From contig JAHFGE010000082.1 in the NCBI GenBank assembly GCA_023247575.1, positions 1 to 6,906 on the forward strand: a stretch of DNA of 6,906 nucleotides. Direction: 5' to 3'. The notes beneath the pieces are model-generated. The model was given only the letters and a program-made list of their open reading frames with translations, did no database searches and was not told where the DNA came from. How positions within the stretch are numbered: position 1 is the stretch's first letter; every line of letters begins with the position of its first letter. Made by a program: the position numbers and the translations under genes. Positions 6,420 to 6,906 of this stretch are shown in pieces. This DNA comes from Candidatus Omnitrophota bacterium (GTDB lineage Bacteria > Omnitrophota > Gorgyraeia > Zapsychrales > Fredricksoniimonadaceae).

Positions 6420-6462
6420 TCGCGATATAACCGCTTCCAAAGAAGCGGTTATATCGCGGGGT
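6417..6462 (+). repeat. Long perfect hairpin 2 invading the 5' end of tRNA-fMet
   Basis: Arms 6421–6437 and 6442–6458 are perfectly complementary over 17 bases around a CAAA loop (left arm CGCGATATAACCGCTTC). Pairing continues outward with T6420·G6459, C6419–G6460, C6418–G6461 and A6417–T6462, for 21 pairs. The right arm includes the first 8 bases of the initiator tRNA (6455–6462), its whole 5' acceptor strand. If the left arm is transcribed, this fold competes directly with the tRNA acceptor stem. Confidence 0.85.
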
Positions 6463-6528
6463 GGAGCAGCCCGGTAGCTCGCCAGGCTCATAACCTGGAG
6501 GTCATAGGTTCAAATCCTGTCCCCGCAA
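6455..6528 (+). tRNA. Initiator tRNA-fMet (anticodon CAT)
   Basis: This tRNA delivers formylmethionine to the start codon. The sequence folds into a complete cloverleaf. The acceptor strand CGCGGGG pairs with CCCCGC. The D arm is GAGC/GCTC and the anticodon stem CCAGG/CCTGG, with CAT at 6489–6491. The T arm is ATAGG/CCTGT around the TTCAAAT loop. Three initiator hallmarks separate it from elongator tRNA-Met: the unpaired C1·A72 (6455 and 6527) that allows formylation, A11–U24 in the D stem, and G–C pairs at 30–40 and 31–39. The third expected G–C pair (29–41) is A–U here. The discriminator base A73 is 6528. CCA is not encoded (TGC follows), so it must be added after transcription. A repeat-derived terminator follows closely. 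The tRNA may have its own promoter or be read from the eno–ftsB transcript. Confidence 0.97.
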
Positions 6529-6530
6529 TG

Positions 6531-6611
6531 CTTCGACTCGCTTCGCTCGCTCAGCATAAACCTCTGAGCAGTGAAGCGAGTTTTTTATTTCTCAGCGAAG
6601 CCGAGTCGAAG
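6531..6611 (+). repeat. Inverted-repeat element (copy C) after tRNA-fMet
   Basis: The outer arms CTTCGACTC (6531–6539) and GAGTCGAAG (6603–6611) are inverted, with further partial pairing of CTTCGCT with AGCGAAG just inside. The 23 bases at 6532–6554 are the exact reverse complement of 2771–2793 in copy A, which proves a shared repeat family. The element begins three bases after the tRNA discriminator base and contains the tRNA terminator. Confidence 0.8.
6537..6586 (+). terminator. Rho-independent terminator of tRNA-fMet
   Basis: CTCGCTTC (6537–6544) pairs with GAAGCGAG (6573–6580). Inside a small internal loop, GCTCAG (6549–6554) pairs with CTGAGC (6564–6569). Six Ts follow immediately (6581–6586). 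The structure lies 9 bases after the tRNA and is built from the left part of repeat copy C. Confidence 0.85.
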
Positions 6612-6617
6612 TGCCTA

Positions 6618-6626
6618 TGGTATAAT
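6618..6626 (+). promoter_or_regulatory. Extended −10 promoter of the GIY-YIG gene, predicted leaderless
   Basis: TGGTATAAT combines a perfect TATAAT (6621–6626) with the extended TG motif. No convincing −35 is found at the proper distance (6598–6603 reads AAGCCG). Transcription would begin about 6–7 bases after the −10, at or next to the A of the ATG at 6633, so the mRNA would have essentially no leader and no Shine-Dalgarno. Confidence 0.65.
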
Positions 6627-6632
6627 TCACAC

Positions 6633-6899
6633 ATGCCCTGGTACATCTATATCCTCGAAACCGACGACGGCCGTTTTTATACCGGCACAACGAATGACAT
6701 CCCTCGTCGTATAGCTGAGCACAAAGATGGCAAAGGCGCTAAGTTTACACGAAACTTTGGTTGTAAGGGCCTCATTTATAGTGAAGCACATCCCACCAAA
6801 TCCGCAGCATTAAAGCGTGAAAAACAAATCCAAGGGTGGACCCGTCAAAAGAAGTCCGCTTTAATTCAAGGTGACTTAAAGGCATTGAAAGAACTTTAA
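6633..6899 (+). CDS. Small GIY-YIG nuclease-fold protein (YhbQ/UPF0213 type)
   Basis: This is a predicted stand-alone GIY-YIG domain protein. Relatives such as YhbQ are usually described as putative DNA endonucleases with roles in repair or turnover; the exact function is not established. The 88-residue product shows the hallmark strands as YIYIL (4–8) and FYTG (15–18). These are followed by TNDIPRRIAEH (20–30) with the likely catalytic Arg26 and His30, the family-typical GKGAKFTR (33–40), and LIYSEAH (47–53). The presumed metal-binding Glu63 is in ALKREKQI, and a basic tail follows. The length is normal for the single-domain family (80–100 residues). The ATG at 6633 is chosen because the conserved domain starts within three residues of it and a TATAAT box lies just upstream. 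The same frame is open farther 5' only through the tRNA and terminator. There is no ribosome site. No intron or insertion signs point to a homing enzyme. Confidence 0.92.
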   Translation: MPWYIYILETDDGRFYTGTTNDIPRRIAEHKDGKGAKFTRNFGCKGLIYSEAHPTKSAALKREKQIQGWTRQKKSALIQGDLKALKEL

Positions 6900-6906
6900 T
6901 CCACTC

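Noticed and set aside
6379..6462. The two long hairpins as transcription terminators
   Set aside because: Neither is followed by a T-run on the plus strand; the second ends inside the tRNA.
6393..6632. Upstream extension of the GIY-YIG frame
   Set aside because: It would run through hairpins, the tRNA-fMet and its terminator. The conserved domain begins right after the ATG at 6633.
6455..6899. tRNA-associated integration site with a homing endonuclease
   Set aside because: No duplicated tRNA 3' end, integrase or insertion boundary is visible. The nuclease-fold protein is of the common stand-alone YhbQ type.

Overview
This is a 6.9 kb stretch of a bacterial chromosome with ordinary housekeeping genes, mid-range GC and short intergenic gaps. 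The lipobox of the putative lipoprotein and the eno–ftsB gene order suggest a bacterium with Gram-negative-like organisation. The intergenic 'TTCGACTCGCT…/…AGCGAGTCGAA' repeats are of a kind I associate with uncultivated candidate phyla such as Omnitrophota. That placement is a low-confidence inference; no marker gene in the window settles it.

Layout. (1) Bases 3–1190, plus strand: the 3' part of an MFS efflux-type transporter whose start lies outside the window. Its stop codon abuts purN (1191–1787), the glycinamide ribonucleotide formyltransferase of purine synthesis, with the purN Shine-Dalgarno inside the transporter's end. (2) Bases 1723–4600, minus strand: a divergent, short-loop FtsH-type membrane AAA+ metalloprotease (2909–4600), followed downstream by a predicted lipoprotein of unknown family (1723 to about 2697). 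A ~190 bp composite inverted-repeat element lies between them and obscures the lipoprotein start. The lipoprotein gene ends inside purN, giving a 65 bp tail-to-tail overlap. (3) Bases 4601–4781: a divergent control region with two back-to-back sigma70-like promoters, one for the protease and one for eno. The eno leader carries another repeat fragment. (4) Bases 4782–6342, plus strand: enolase, then a small FtsB/DivIC-type cell-division protein. (5) Bases 6343–6632: a structured stretch with two adjacent long hairpins, an initiator tRNA (tRNA-fMet) and a repeat-derived terminator. The second hairpin invades the 5' end of the tRNA. (6) Bases 6633–6899: a small GIY-YIG (YhbQ/UPF0213-type) nuclease-fold protein, apparently read from a leaderless transcript.

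The functional groups are purine synthesis, glycolysis, cell division, translation initiation and envelope proteostasis, and they are not obviously one pathway. The FtsH-like protease and the lipoprotein are the only pair here that suggests an uncharacterised partnership. No CRISPR array, insertion sequence, prophage or toxin–antitoxin module is visible. The most unusual signals are the hairpin overlapping the initiator tRNA and the reuse of one repeat family as tRNA terminator, mRNA leader and gene-start junction.
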